A stretch of 64,000 nucleotides of DNA from Negadavirga shengliensis (GTDB lineage: Bacteria > Bacteroidota > Bacteroidia > Cytophagales > Cyclobacteriaceae), in NCBI RefSeq assembly GCF_042652345.1, contig NZ_JBHSJJ010000001.1, forward strand, positions 496,001 through 560,000, written 5' to 3'. The notes under the pieces were generated by a model. It was not told the origin of the DNA, made no database searches, and saw nothing but the letters and a program-made list of their open reading frames with translations. This document shows positions 34,415 through 43,520 of the stretch, one piece after another. Positions within the stretch are counted from its first letter, which is position 1. Every line of letters begins with the position of its first letter. A program made the position numbers and the translations under genes.

Positions 34415-35677
34415 TTATTTGTCGGCAATGGGTATTCCCTTCAGACTCCTTTCAAGATCCAAAAGAAAGCTGTCCACAATACCCTGTTTTACATGAGGCA
34501 TCACTACGATCTTGTACCATTCCGGGGCCTTTTCATAGGAATCCGCCACCAAATAGTATTTGTCTGCAAGATCTCCGGATATATGGGATGCCTGCATGGC
34601 AATGATATTAAGATAGGGGTTTCTGAAAAACGGCACTTTCATGCGGGTCAACCGGTTGCATATCCTTTCTGTCCGGTCACATAATGTTTCCATTTTGTAT
34701 TTCCAGCCTTCCGACCCATGTACCTGGAGGATCATCCAGAGGGAAATGGCGTTGGCACCGGACCGGCTTCCACACAAGGTATAATCTTTTCCCGGTATGT
34801 AGTTGGCCTCATCGGTTTTTACGTATTGAAAGTATCCCTTTCTCACCAAAAACAAACCCGTTCCGTACGGAGTCTGCAACATCTTATGTCCGTCCGCGGC
34901 GATGGAAGTGACATAGGAGTTATCAAAAGTATACCGGCTTTCGGGATTGGTAAAGGGATATATAAATCCCCCATAGGCAGCATCTACATGGATTTTAAAT
35001 GGCAAACGTCTACGGGTAAAATACTCCCCAAGCATGTCAATATCATCCACGGAGCCAAACATGGTAGTGGACAGGTTGGCCACAATGATAAAATACCGGC
35101 AACCGGACTGAATAGCTTTGTCCACCTGCTCTTCCAGCGAAGCCCTGGTGATGGCCCTGCTCTCATAATCCACCCCCAAAATAAAGCTTCTGAGCTGGAG
35201 CACATTTGCTCCCTTTGGCAAGGAATAATGGGTATCCTGAGAATACATCACCGCTATTTCATCCAGTTTGGCTCCGTGTTCCCTGATATAATAATTCCGG
35301 TAAATCCACATGGCCTGCATATTGGCTTCAGTACCTCCCGTGGCCACATATCCATCCTGTTGCCCCCTGCCCCCCTTAAAAATTTCCTGGGAAACCAGGG
35401 CAATCAACTCCTTCTCGATTTGCTGGGTCCCCTCAAACACATCAAGCACAGACTTATCGCTCAAGGTGTGCACCCCGATATGGTTGGGATTGCTTACCAT
35501 GGCTGACATATAGGGCGCGTCTTCCAAAAATGGGGCATCCGGATAGAACTCCGTCGTGTCCAAATATGTACCGGGAATCCCCAATATCGGTTTCTCCCCC
35601 CTGTAATCCAGGTTTTTTCTTAATGCACCAAAAACCCTTTCCTTAATCTGCTCATGGGTGAGTTTTTTCCAGTACAT
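34415..35677 (-). CDS. PLP-dependent group II decarboxylase
   Basis: A 420-residue fold-type I PLP enzyme of the group II (DOPA/glutamate/histidine/cysteine-sulfinate-type) decarboxylases. 'GYVATGGTEANMQAMW' binds the PLP phosphate, 'DTHYSLPKGANVL' has the ring-stacking His, 'FKIHVDAAYGGFIYPF' the conserved Asp, and 'ADGHKMLQTPYGTG' the Schiff-base Lys. It is the last gene of a minus-strand operon, 25 bp after aroE, that also encodes phosphosulfolactate synthase. A substrate such as cysteate or aspartate can be imagined, but the sequence does not decide. Automatic pipelines may call it an aspartate aminotransferase-family protein. Confidence 0.88.
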   Translation of the reverse strand: MYWKKLTHEQIKERVFGALRKNLDYRGEKPILGIPGTYLDTTEFYPDAPFLEDAPYMSAMVSNPNHIGVHTLSDKSVLDVFEGTQQIEKELIALVSQEIFKGGRGQQDGYVATGGTEANMQAMWIYRNYYIREHGAKLDEIAVMYSQDTHYSLPKGANVLQLRSFILGVDYESRAITRASLEEQVDKAIQSGCRYFIIVANLSTTMFGSVDDIDMLGEYFTRRRLPFKIHVDAAYGGFIYPFTNPESRYTFDNSYVTSIAADGHKMLQTPYGTGLFLVRKGYFQYVKTDEANYIPGKDYTLCGSRSGANAISLWMILQVHGSEGWKYKMETLCDRTERICNRLTRMKVPFFRNPYLNIIAMQASHISGDLADKYYLVADSYEKAPEWYKIVVMPHVKQGIVDSFLLDLERSLKGIPIADK

Positions 35678-35702
35678 CTGTCTTTGGGTTTAAAATTCCG
35701 TG

Positions 35703-36443
35703 TCAGTTCCAAATATTCCATGCAGCTTCTGCCTGCAGGTGCAACATCTCCATACCGTTTTTGGTGGCCGCCCCTCTTTCCGCAGCTGCCCGCATGAAAA
35801 GGGTTTCCTCCGGATTATAAACCAAATCGTATACCCTGTGCCCGTTTCCCAAACCGTCCATGGGAATATCCGGCATGGATCCCGTATTCGGATAGGTCCC
35901 GCGCGGGGTAGTATTGATGATCAGCAAATGATCTTTTAGGATCCTTTTGTCTGCATAAAGCTGCTCATAGGTAATTACGGAATCACCAATACCTGCGTTT
36001 CTTGACACCTTCAAAAAGTCCATTCCAAGATCCTTCAACACCTCCGCAACCGCTTTTGAAGCGCCTCCTGTACCCAATACCAGGGCCTTGGGCCTTTCTT
36101 TACCCAACCATTTTTCCAAAGATTCCTTAAAACCAAAATAATCTGTATTAAAACCTACCAGCTGGCCCTCCCTGATCTTTATGCAGTTCACGGCTCCAAT
36201 AGCGCGACAGGAAGGATCCAGCCTATCCAAAAACGGGATGACCTTCTCTTTATAGGGAATGGTTACATTCAGTCCCACCAGGTCTTTTTCAGAGGCAATC
36301 AATCCGGGAAGCTGGTTTATTTCCGGAATCTCGTAAAGTTCGTATTGACAGTCTCTTTTACCTTCCCTTTCAAACTTCTCGGAAAAATATTTTTTTGAAA
36401 AGGAATGAGTTAAAGGGTACCCTATGAGTCCGTATTTTTTCAT
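35703..36443 (-). CDS. aroE: Shikimate dehydrogenase
   Basis: AroE reduces 3-dehydroshikimate to shikimate with NADPH in the chorismate pathway. The 246-residue protein shows 'GYPLTHSFSKKYFSEKF' (substrate Ser residues), 'LNVTIPYKEKVIPFLD' with the catalytic Lys, 'AIGAVNCIKI', the nucleotide loop 'LVLGTGGASKAVAEVL', 'INTTPRGTYPN' and the C-terminal 'ATKNGMEMLHLQAEAAW'. It is a little shorter than E. coli AroE. Its ATG overlaps the stop of the upstream DUF368 gene by 4 bp (ATGA), indicating translational coupling. Confidence 0.95.
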   Translation of the reverse strand: MKKYGLIGYPLTHSFSKKYFSEKFEREGKRDCQYELYEIPEINQLPGLIASEKDLVGLNVTIPYKEKVIPFLDRLDPSCRAIGAVNCIKIREGQLVGFNTDYFGFKESLEKWLGKERPKALVLGTGGASKAVAEVLKDLGMDFLKVSRNAGIGDSVITYEQLYADKRILKDHLLIINTTPRGTYPNTGSMPDIPMDGLGNGHRVYDLVYNPEETLFMRAAAERGAATKNGMEMLHLQAEAAWNIWN

Positions 36444-37375
36444 TCGCTTCTAAAATTATACGCTAATCTTTCAATACCAACGACCATCACCACCCCTGCC
36501 AGAAAGGTAAACACCGCCAAAAGAAACTGGGATTCCTGACCCGTCTCCAAGAGATAGTGATGCGGCCAGATGTTTTCTGTCAATAGAGGTTTCTGTGCCC
36601 CGCTTGAGGAGATCCTGTAACTCAGCACCTTTTTCCAGGGCCAGATTTTGTTGATGGAGCCCAGCATAAAACCGGATAAAAATGCCAGGGTTATGGCATG
36701 GAAGTTTTTCAACAACCAGGAAATTACTCTGCTAAACAGCAGCAAGCCGATGATACAGCCAACGGCAAAGACCGCTATGACCAACAGGTCCTTTTGGTTG
36801 ACTGCATTTAGGATGAATTCGTATTTTCCAAGAATGAGCAACAAAAAGCTTCCCGATACCCCCGGAAGTATCATTGCGCATATGGCAATGGCTCCCGATA
36901 TAAAGGTGAACCAAAGATTTTCGGGAAGGGTTAGCAGGGGCAATTCTGTAATAAGATAGGCCAAAATCATACCCACCGGTATGGCTACAAAAGCCATGAC
37001 ATTCCATTTTCGTATATCCCTCAAAATAATGACAGCGCTGATCAATATCAAACCGCAGAAAAAAGACCACAACGGAATCGGATGGTTGTCAATCAGATAA
37101 GTAATCCCTTTGGCCAAAGTAAAAATACTGGTCAGGATACCCGTCAGAAGAACCAGCAGAAAGCTTCCGTTGACATGTCGCCAGAAAGGCCCCAGTTTAA
37201 AGGATAGCAATAACCTCAGCGCTTCTGTATCAAAAGAACTGATGCTGTCCAGTAATTCTTCATAAATTTTCGTGACCAGGGCAATCGAGCCCCCGGATAC
37301 ACCCGGCACTATATCTGCACCACCCATAGCCATCCCCTTGAGGAACAAAAGGACCTTTTCTTTGATTTTATCCAT
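36440..37375 (-). CDS. DUF368-family membrane protein, PopT-type undecaprenyl-phosphate translocase
   Basis: A 311-residue polytopic membrane protein with about eight to ten hydrophobic segments. DUF368 proteins have been shown (as PopT) to return the lipid carrier undecaprenyl phosphate across the inner membrane for reuse in cell-wall and polysaccharide synthesis. Family marks are 'GMAMGGADIVPGVSGGSIAL' at residues ~14-33 and a related inner repeat 'MILPGVSGSFLLLILGKYE', consistent with an internally duplicated transporter. It sits 45 bp after the phosphosulfolactate synthase gene and overlaps aroE by 4 bp. Its presence among metabolic genes may reflect growth-rate co-regulation rather than a shared pathway. 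Confidence 0.9.
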   Translation of the reverse strand: MDKIKEKVLLFLKGMAMGGADIVPGVSGGSIALVTKIYEELLDSISSFDTEALRLLLSFKLGPFWRHVNGSFLLVLLTGILTSIFTLAKGITYLIDNHPIPLWSFFCGLILISAVIILRDIRKWNVMAFVAIPVGMILAYLITELPLLTLPENLWFTFISGAIAICAMILPGVSGSFLLLILGKYEFILNAVNQKDLLVIAVFAVGCIIGLLLFSRVISWLLKNFHAITLAFLSGFMLGSINKIWPWKKVLSYRISSSGAQKPLLTENIWPHHYLLETGQESQFLLAVFTFLAGVVMVVGIERLAYNFRSE

Positions 37376-37420
37376 ATACCGATCTTTTAACGCAGGATCC
37401 GGCTTTGGGATTACCTGTTC

Positions 37421-38185
37421 TTAGAATTGGTTCAAAAAATAATCGAATGTATCCCCCCTCAACCCAAGCCTTAGGGTTTCCAACGGGATGAAATCATTCG
37501 GAGCGATATTGCCAAGGTTGACATTCGTGCCTAAAAGCTTAATAAACCATACCTGTTGCTCTTTTTGGGGGGCTTCCCAAATGATCTTCTCCTCGGGAAT
37601 CTGGGTGAGGATTTCCTCCACCAGCCCTTGTCTCACTTCACCCGAATCCCTAAAAAGACCCACTGTGCCTCCTTCCCGGGCTTCGCCTATGACTTTCCAT
37701 GCCCCCGCATTGAGTTCCTTCTGCATCTGCTCTATCCATTTATAGGGGGGTATGATTTTGGCGGCATCTTTCGAGCCCACTTCGGAAAGCACCGTTACCT
37801 CTTTGGAAAGGACCTCGATATAATTGCATTTTTTATCATGTTCCAACGTAATGGATCCATCCGAGACCTCCGCAAAACTCAATTGATATCTGTCCAACAA
37901 TTGCAAATAGTCTTCAAATTGGTCCCTGATCACAAATGCTTCGAAAAGCGTGCCTCCAAAATAAACCGGAATACCTGCCGATCGGTAAATTTCAATTTTT
38001 TCCTTTAGGTTTTTAGTGACATAGGAAGTGGCCCATCCCAATTTGACAATATCTATAAAATCCCCGCACGTTTCAACGAAATCCTCCACCTCTCTAAGAC
38101 TTAACCCCTTATCCATGGCCATGGTAAATCCTGAACTTCTGGGTTTGGCCGTACGGGAAGGGATGCTTTTAAGAATGTAATTCAT
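37421..38185 (-). CDS. Phosphosulfolactate synthase (ComA family)
   Basis: ComA adds sulfite to phosphoenolpyruvate to make phosphosulfolactate, the first step of coenzyme M synthesis in archaea and of sulfolactate formation in some bacteria. The 254-residue TIM-barrel protein has 'RSSGFTMAMDKGLSLRE', 'DIVKLGWATSYVTKN', 'VYFGGTLFEAFVIRDQ', 'EVSDGSITLEHDKK', 'KVIGEAREGGTVGLFRDSGE' and 'EAPQKEQQVWFIKLLG', all in the expected order. In Bacteroidota a product could feed sulfonate pools such as cysteate for sulfonolipids, but known routes there use other enzymes. It starts 36 bp after the TPR gene in one operon. Confidence 0.9.
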   Translation of the reverse strand: MNYILKSIPSRTAKPRSSGFTMAMDKGLSLREVEDFVETCGDFIDIVKLGWATSYVTKNLKEKIEIYRSAGIPVYFGGTLFEAFVIRDQFEDYLQLLDRYQLSFAEVSDGSITLEHDKKCNYIEVLSKEVTVLSEVGSKDAAKIIPPYKWIEQMQKELNAGAWKVIGEAREGGTVGLFRDSGEVRQGLVEEILTQIPEEKIIWEAPQKEQQVWFIKLLGTNVNLGNIAPNDFIPLETLRLGLRGDTFDYFLNQF

Positions 38186-38221
38186 TCAATAAAATTTTGA
38201 TAAAATAATTGAATATGATCT

Positions 38222-39634
38222 TTAATTGTTAAAATCGCTCCTATACTGATTAATGATTTTATAAATAGCCTTCTGCTGTTCCAATTCGGGCATCAGCTCA
38301 AATAAAACCTTATGTTTTTCAAAGTCCAAAGTTAATGCATTTTCCAAATTTGAAAAGGCTTCTTTGTATTTACCTGTCTTGATAAGATACACCACCAAGC
38401 GGTAATAAAGCTCTGCCTCATCCGGAAGCTCTTCCATTCCTTCTTTGATCACGTCTTCGGCTTCCTCGAATCTGTTTTGATCAAAATAGATGATGGACAG
38501 GTTGATATAGGTCTCTATAATCCCCGGTTCCAGATTGATGGCTTCTTCATAAGCTTCCGAACTGGCCTGCAGGTTACCCAGGTTGTATTCCGCCTCTGCC
38601 AGGCCCACCCAGTAATTGGCATTTTCTGCGGAAAGGTTCAGGGCCTTTTTGAAATAATGAATGGCTTCAAAATATTTCTTTTTTTTCAGCATGCACATCC
38701 CCAGACCAAACCACGCATCGTCATACTCAGGATCCAGTTTTGCTGATTTTTTGAAATACTTAAAGGCCATATCAATCTGGTCCAGCTTCTCATAAGATGC
38801 GGCCAGATAACAGCAATTCTCGGCATTGCTTCCTTCGCAGTTAATGGTATTCTGGTAAGCTTCCAGTGCCAACTCGTACTGATGGGTGTTCATCAGGGCA
38901 TTGCCTAGATTAAAATAGGCCGAAGCAAAGGTGTCATCAATGATCAAGGCATAGTCATAGGCTTTGATGGCCTCTTCGTATTTTCCCAGGCGGTTGTACA
39001 CCACGCCCAAATTGTACCATGCACCCGCATTATAGGGGTCCTGATCTATGAAATCCTGATAAAACTGCAGAATCTCTCCAAACGACCCCTCTTCCTCCGT
39101 AATCATCGCCAGCTGAAACAAGGCGTCCTCGTGATTGATCTTGATCCTTACCGCCTCCTTGTAATTTTCCACAGCTTTTGCCATGTCCTTTTCGGCACGG
39201 TAAAGATTGCCCAACAGATAGTATACCTCGGCTTTATCCTCCGCCAGCGATAAAAAATTCTCCAGCAGTTCGATGGCCTCTTTGTTTTGATCCAAAAGAG
39301 ACATGGCATTGGCCATGGACAACAATATCTCTTCATTGTTTGGAGACAGGTTATTCAGATTCTCCAATATTTCGAGGCCTTCTTCCAATTCGTCCATGAA
39401 TATGAGTGATTGGGCCATGAGCAATTTCAACTCCAATGAGAAAGGGAACTTTTCCAGGGCAAGCTGACTCGCCTTATAGGCTTTCTTGAACTTGAAATTA
39501 TCCTGATAGTACCTGATAATGTCTTCCAACTCTTCTTCTCCAAAATACAGGTCCAGGTTGGACTTAAGAGATTCCTCAAATCTTTGGACCAACTCTTTTT
39601 CCTGCTCGGAATGATTTTCAAAATCTCCTGTCAT
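38222..39634 (-). CDS. Tetratricopeptide-repeat protein
   Basis: A 470-residue protein made almost entirely of TPR helices, roughly eleven or twelve 34-residue units (for example 'AGAWYNLGVVYNRLGKYEEA', 'ASAYFNLGNALMNTHQYELA', 'DDAWFGLGMCMLKKKKYFEA'). No signal peptide or membrane segment, so it is probably a cytoplasmic scaffold. It is strongly acidic. It is the first gene of the minus-strand operon leading to phosphosulfolactate synthase, DUF368, AroE and the PLP decarboxylase. It may bring partners together, but none is identifiable. Confidence 0.92.
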   Translation of the reverse strand: MTGDFENHSEQEKELVQRFEESLKSNLDLYFGEEELEDIIRYYQDNFKFKKAYKASQLALEKFPFSLELKLLMAQSLIFMDELEEGLEILENLNNLSPNNEEILLSMANAMSLLDQNKEAIELLENFLSLAEDKAEVYYLLGNLYRAEKDMAKAVENYKEAVRIKINHEDALFQLAMITEEEGSFGEILQFYQDFIDQDPYNAGAWYNLGVVYNRLGKYEEAIKAYDYALIIDDTFASAYFNLGNALMNTHQYELALEAYQNTINCEGSNAENCCYLAASYEKLDQIDMAFKYFKKSAKLDPEYDDAWFGLGMCMLKKKKYFEAIHYFKKALNLSAENANYWVGLAEAEYNLGNLQASSEAYEEAINLEPGIIETYINLSIIYFDQNRFEEAEDVIKEGMEELPDEAELYYRLVVYLIKTGKYKEAFSNLENALTLDFEKHKVLFELMPELEQQKAIYKIINQYRSDFNN

Positions 39635-39722
39635 CGATCGTTGTTTATTTTTATTAGCTTAAGATACCAAATTATTTGATAGCCTAGCCATTCTGATTTT
39701 AGAAATTTAACGGGTGAAACCC

Positions 39723-40709
39723 TCAAGGATTCCACAGATAGCCTTCATCACTGCCCGCGATAGCCCATCTGAAAGTATCGGTCACGGGGATGAATCGGTG
39801 ATCAAGGATCTGTTGTATTTTTTGATTGTCATAACTGATTTTCAGTTGTGCCAGTTGCAGCATCTGCCTGTTCAGGGCGATGGGACGGCTGCCAAAGAGG
39901 TTATACAATTTAACCCATCCCACTGCCAGGGAGGACATCATCCCATTTAACGGTTTGGAGGGTGCTTTCTTGCCAAATACTTCTGCCATTTTTTCAAAAA
40001 ACAACTTATAGGAAATACACTCCTTGTTGATGATGTACCGTTCATTCCATCGGCCTTTCTTCACAAGGCAGGACATTATTTCCACCGCATCCCGTATATC
40101 CACATAGTTGATGCTCCCTTTGGGGTAGTATTTGTTGCCCTCCAACACGTACTTGTAAATTCCAGCGCTGCTCCTCACATCGCTGATTTTGCCTAATAGT
40201 ACCGATGGATTGAACACCATTACATTCAGCCCCTCCTGTGAGCCTCTCCATACTTCCAGTTCTGCAAGATGCTTGGAGATGGCATAGGGCGTATTGAGCT
40301 CGGAATTGCTCCACTTGCTGTTTTCGTTCAACCGGACATGTTCATGATCTCTTCCCAAGGCCGCCACTGAACTTATATACACCAGATGGCCGCCTCCGGA
40401 AGAAAGCATCGCGTTGACCACATTGGTGGTCCCCTGTGTGTTGGTCATTAACAGCTTCTCATTGTCTTTTTCATCAAATGAAACCAGCCCTGCGGCATGG
40501 ATGACCAAATCCTTATCCCTAAAGGCCTCCTCCAGCAGGGAGAGGTCATTGATATCCCCTTCATACCAGGTGATCTGATCCGCCAACTCTCCCAAAAGCC
40601 GCTGGTCGCTAGTAGGCCTTTTCAGCCCGAAAAGCTCACCCTTATCACGGAATGCCCTGGCCAAATAACTCCCCAATAACCCAGTAACCCCTGTTATGAT
40701 TATTTTCAT
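39723..40709 (-). CDS. Extended SDR, NAD-dependent epimerase/dehydratase family
   Basis: A 328-residue extended short-chain dehydrogenase acting on a nucleotide sugar or similar compound. The N-terminal Rossmann motif is 'IIITGVTGLLGSYLARAF', followed by 'VIHAAGLVSFDEKD', 'VYISSVAALGRD' and the catalytic Tyr-x3-Lys in 'TPYAISKHLAELEVWR'. An upstream in-frame ATG at 40724 exists, but ATG 40709 overlaps the stop of the preceding phosphatase gene as ATGA and starts right at the dinucleotide fold, so it is preferred. Dihydroflavonol-reductase-like relatives exist. Coupling to RfbC suggests polysaccharide precursor work. Confidence 0.88.
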   Translation of the reverse strand: MKIIITGVTGLLGSYLARAFRDKGELFGLKRPTSDQRLLGELADQITWYEGDINDLSLLEEAFRDKDLVIHAAGLVSFDEKDNEKLLMTNTQGTTNVVNAMLSSGGGHLVYISSVAALGRDHEHVRLNENSKWSNSELNTPYAISKHLAELEVWRGSQEGLNVMVFNPSVLLGKISDVRSSAGIYKYVLEGNKYYPKGSINYVDIRDAVEIMSCLVKKGRWNERYIINKECISYKLFFEKMAEVFGKKAPSKPLNGMMSSLAVGWVKLYNLFGSRPIALNRQMLQLAQLKISYDNQKIQQILDHRFIPVTDTFRWAIAGSDEGYLWNP

Positions 40710-41458
40710 AGGTTGGTGTTCCATAGGTCCAAAGAGACAAGTTTGTGGTAATACTTTTCTTGTGGCAGGGTCTCAAGCGCGTTAAGGTAGCGTTTATTGT
40801 GACAATCCGTTCCCACCAGTTTCACCAACTTCATATCAATGATTTTTTCCGAGAATTTTTTTACGGGTTTGGAATAATATCCTGCCAGGGACAACAGATT
40901 CATTTGAAACGGTATATTTCTCTCTGCCAGCGCTTCCAATAAAGCACTGTCCTGATGCAGATAAATATACCTTTCCGGATGGGCAAACACCGGTTGGTAA
41001 CCCGCCATTTCCATCCGGAAAAATGTTTCCAACAGGATATGCGGTTTACTGATAAATCCCGTTTCAACCAATACCATTTTGTTTTCCCCAAAAGACAGCA
41101 GCCTTTCATTTTTTTCCACCTTCTCAAAAAATACCTCATCCAAATAATACTCCGCTGCTGCTTCCAGCTCAATTTCAATTCCAGCTGCTGTTACGGCCTG
41201 GCGGAGAGTTGCTAACCCGTTCTGAATAACTTCCGGGGTATTTCTGTAAAACTCACTCATCACATGGGGCGTGGTGATCAGTTTTTTCAACCCATATCCC
41301 TGTAACCTGCTTACCAGCTCAACAGCTTCATCCAGATCCTGAGCACCATCATCTATGCCTGGGATCAGGTGGCTATGCATGTCAGCCTGCATCCACTGGA
41401 GATCCAGGAAGGTCGCCTCTGGCTTTTTGTACTTGCTGAAGATATTGAATATTGACAT
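40706..41458 (-). CDS. CpsB/CapC-type PHP-domain tyrosine phosphatase
   Basis: A 250-residue metal-dependent phosphatase of the PHP family that in other bacteria dephosphorylates capsule-assembly tyrosine kinases. 'DMHSHLIPGIDDGAQDLDEA' gives the first His-x-His metal pair and the conserved Asp residues; 'LITTPHVMSEFY' and 'VFAHPERYIYL' add further His ligands, and 'VKLVGTDCHNKRY' the terminal Asp-x-His. It overlaps rfbC by 1 bp (TAATG) and the SDR gene by 4 bp, so all three are translated together. No tyrosine kinase gene is in the window. Confidence 0.92.
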   Translation of the reverse strand: MSIFNIFSKYKKPEATFLDLQWMQADMHSHLIPGIDDGAQDLDEAVELVSRLQGYGLKKLITTPHVMSEFYRNTPEVIQNGLATLRQAVTAAGIEIELEAAAEYYLDEVFFEKVEKNERLLSFGENKMVLVETGFISKPHILLETFFRMEMAGYQPVFAHPERYIYLHQDSALLEALAERNIPFQMNLLSLAGYYSKPVKKFSEKIIDMKLVKLVGTDCHNKRYLNALETLPQEKYYHKLVSLDLWNTNL

Positions 41459-42009
41459 TAAAGTCCTTTACCGCTTTCTGTCCTAAATGTTTCTAAATTG
41501 GGCCATGATTTGTCCTTTTCCGACAGGATCGGATCAGCCACTCCCCAATCAATGTTTAACTCCATATCATTCCAAATAATTCCACCTTCGCTTTCTTTGT
41601 GATACAGGGCGGAGCATTTGTAAGAAAACACCGCATCTTCCCACACGGCAAAACCATGGGCAAACCCCTTGGGGACATACAGCATATTTTGTTTTTCGCC
41701 GTCCAAAACCACAGCATGATATTTTCCGAAAGTGGATGAATCTTTACGAAGGTCCACACAGACATCGAGTACTTTACCTGAGACCACCCGTACCAACTTT
41801 ACCTGGGAATGCTCCCCTCCCTGAAAATGAAGGCCGCGTATAATGCCGGCCACAGAATAAGATTGGTTATCCTGCACCCAGTGGGTATTCAGGCCCGCTT
41901 TTTTAAATAAATCTTCTCTGTAGGTTTCCAAAAAATACCCCCTTCCATCTTTGAAAATCCGGGGATATATCTCATATACGTCTTTGATGGGAGTTTCTTT
42001 GATTTCCAT
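41458..42009 (-). CDS. rfbC: dTDP-4-dehydrorhamnose 3,5-epimerase
   Basis: RfbC (RmlC) converts dTDP-4-keto-6-deoxyglucose to its L-form on the way to dTDP-L-rhamnose for surface polysaccharides. The 183-residue cupin shows 'VYEIYPRIFKDGRGYFLETY', 'HWVQDNQSYSVAGIIRGLHF' (read in part) with the catalytic His in 'RGLHFQ', 'VKLVRVVSGKVLDVCVDLR', 'YVPKGFAHGFAV' and 'FSYKCSALYHKESEGGI' with the active-site Tyr. rfbA, B and D are not adjacent; this copy heads a small operon with the phosphatase and SDR. It is unrelated to the catabolic rhamnose genes at the window start. Confidence 0.95.
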   Translation of the reverse strand: MEIKETPIKDVYEIYPRIFKDGRGYFLETYREDLFKKAGLNTHWVQDNQSYSVAGIIRGLHFQGGEHSQVKLVRVVSGKVLDVCVDLRKDSSTFGKYHAVVLDGEKQNMLYVPKGFAHGFAVWEDAVFSYKCSALYHKESEGGIIWNDMELNIDWGVADPILSEKDKSWPNLETFRTESGKGL

Positions 42010-42249
42010 TCAGTAATATTCAAGAGTAAAACCAAGTGCAATTTGGTAAATCCCCACCAAAAAAGTACCAATTTAGCAATATATTTACCCGTGACCGGTC
42101 CTAATGCATTTAAATTTTATGCGAAGCCTTCTTCATCGGGATGATGTAAAATTGGCCATCCGCGCTCTGTTTAAACTGTCATGAAATGGAATCAATTCGA
42201 CGGGAGATCCGTTATTAGGGTTGACACTTTAAATTCATATTATCTGTAA

Positions 42250-43515
42250 ATGAGTAAATACTCGAGAAAGTTAAAAAAACTGATTGAAACCGCGCCGGAA
42301 CAAGAGACAGCCGTATTGGTAGCGCTGATCCACCAACATGAGACGGAGGAAATGGTTTCCGAACACTTGGATGAGCTGGCTTTCCTTACTGAAACATTGG
42401 GAGCAAAAGCCATTCACCGTTTTACCCAGCGAATGGAAAAACCCGATCCAAGGACTTTTGTGGGCTCCGGCAAGTTGGAAGAAATCAAAGCCTATATAGA
42501 ATATTTTGATGCGGACATGGTGGTATTCGACGAAGACCTCAGTCCCTCCCAAATGAAAATCCTGGAAAACGAACTCAAAATCAAGGTTTATGACCGGTCC
42601 TTGTTGATTTTGGACATCTTCTTGAAAAGGGCTCAGACCGCTCAGGCCAAAACCCAAGTGGAACTGGCCAGGTTTCAGTATCTTCTGCCCAGACTTACCA
42701 GAATGTGGACTCACTTGGAACGGCAGCGAGGAGGTACCTCTACCCGGGGCGGTGCAGGTGAAAAGGAGATCGAAACGGATAAGAGGGATATCCGGCAGAA
42801 AATCACCCTACTGAAGGAAAAATTACAAAAAATTGAAAAACAAGGGATTACCCAAAGAAAAAGCAGAAAGGGCATCGTTAGGGTAGCCATGGTTGGATAT
42901 ACCAATGTGGGAAAAAGCACGCTGATGAAGCTGATGACCAAAGCCGATATACTTGCTGAAAATAAGTTGTTTGCTACGGTCGATTCCACCGTAAGGAAAG
43001 TTGTTTTGGACCAGGTTCCTTTTCTTTTGTCAGATACGGTTGGTTTCATCCGAAAACTGCCCACCCACCTGATAGAGTCCTTTAAATCCACTTTGGCGGA
43101 AATCGAAGAAGCGGATATTCTGGTTCATGTAGTGGATATCTCCCATCCGGCTTTTGAAGATCAGATTGCAGTGGTCAATCAAACCCTGAATGAAATGGGG
43201 GCTGGTGACAAACCTACCATCATGGTATTCAACAAAACGGATTTGGCCGCTAAAATGCCTTCTGAAGAAGAGCTGATGCTGATGAGTGAAATTGAGGTGG
43301 AAGATGCCAGCTTCATAGATTTTGAAAAGCTCGAACGGAGTTATGCCAAAAAATCAGAGATCACTCCTGTGTTCATCTCCGCCGAAAAAGGAACGGACAT
43401 CGACAAATTCAGGGAGATATTGGCCGCTGAAGTCAAAAAATGCCATCTGAAGATATATCCCCATTATTTGGAAGACGAGGTGCTGGACTTTTCCCAGTTC
43501 AGTGAAAAGAATTGA
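42250..43515 (+). CDS. hflX: HflX-family ribosome-associated GTPase
   Basis: HflX binds the large ribosomal subunit and can split stalled or hibernating ribosomes. The 421-residue protein has the HflX N-terminal domain ('ETLGAKAIHRFTQRMEKPD', 'TFVGSGKLEEIK', 'VVFDEDLSPSQMKILEN'), the conserved 'VELARFQYLLPRLTRMW' and 'RGGTSTRGGAGEKEIETDKR' stretches, then the G domain: G1 'GYTNVGKSTLMK', G3 'LSDTVGFIRKLP', G4 'FNKTDL' and G5 'ISAEKG'. Monocistronic and convergent with the RsmF-type gene (5-bp gap). Confidence 0.96.
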   Translation: MSKYSRKLKKLIETAPEQETAVLVALIHQHETEEMVSEHLDELAFLTETLGAKAIHRFTQRMEKPDPRTFVGSGKLEEIKAYIEYFDADMVVFDEDLSPSQMKILENELKIKVYDRSLLILDIFLKRAQTAQAKTQVELARFQYLLPRLTRMWTHLERQRGGTSTRGGAGEKEIETDKRDIRQKITLLKEKLQKIEKQGITQRKSRKGIVRVAMVGYTNVGKSTLMKLMTKADILAENKLFATVDSTVRKVVLDQVPFLLSDTVGFIRKLPTHLIESFKSTLAEIEEADILVHVVDISHPAFEDQIAVVNQTLNEMGAGDKPTIMVFNKTDLAAKMPSEEELMLMSEIEVEDASFIDFEKLERSYAKKSEITPVFISAEKGTDIDKFREILAAEVKKCHLKIYPHYLEDEVLDFSQFSEKN

Positions 43516-43520
43516 CCTTC

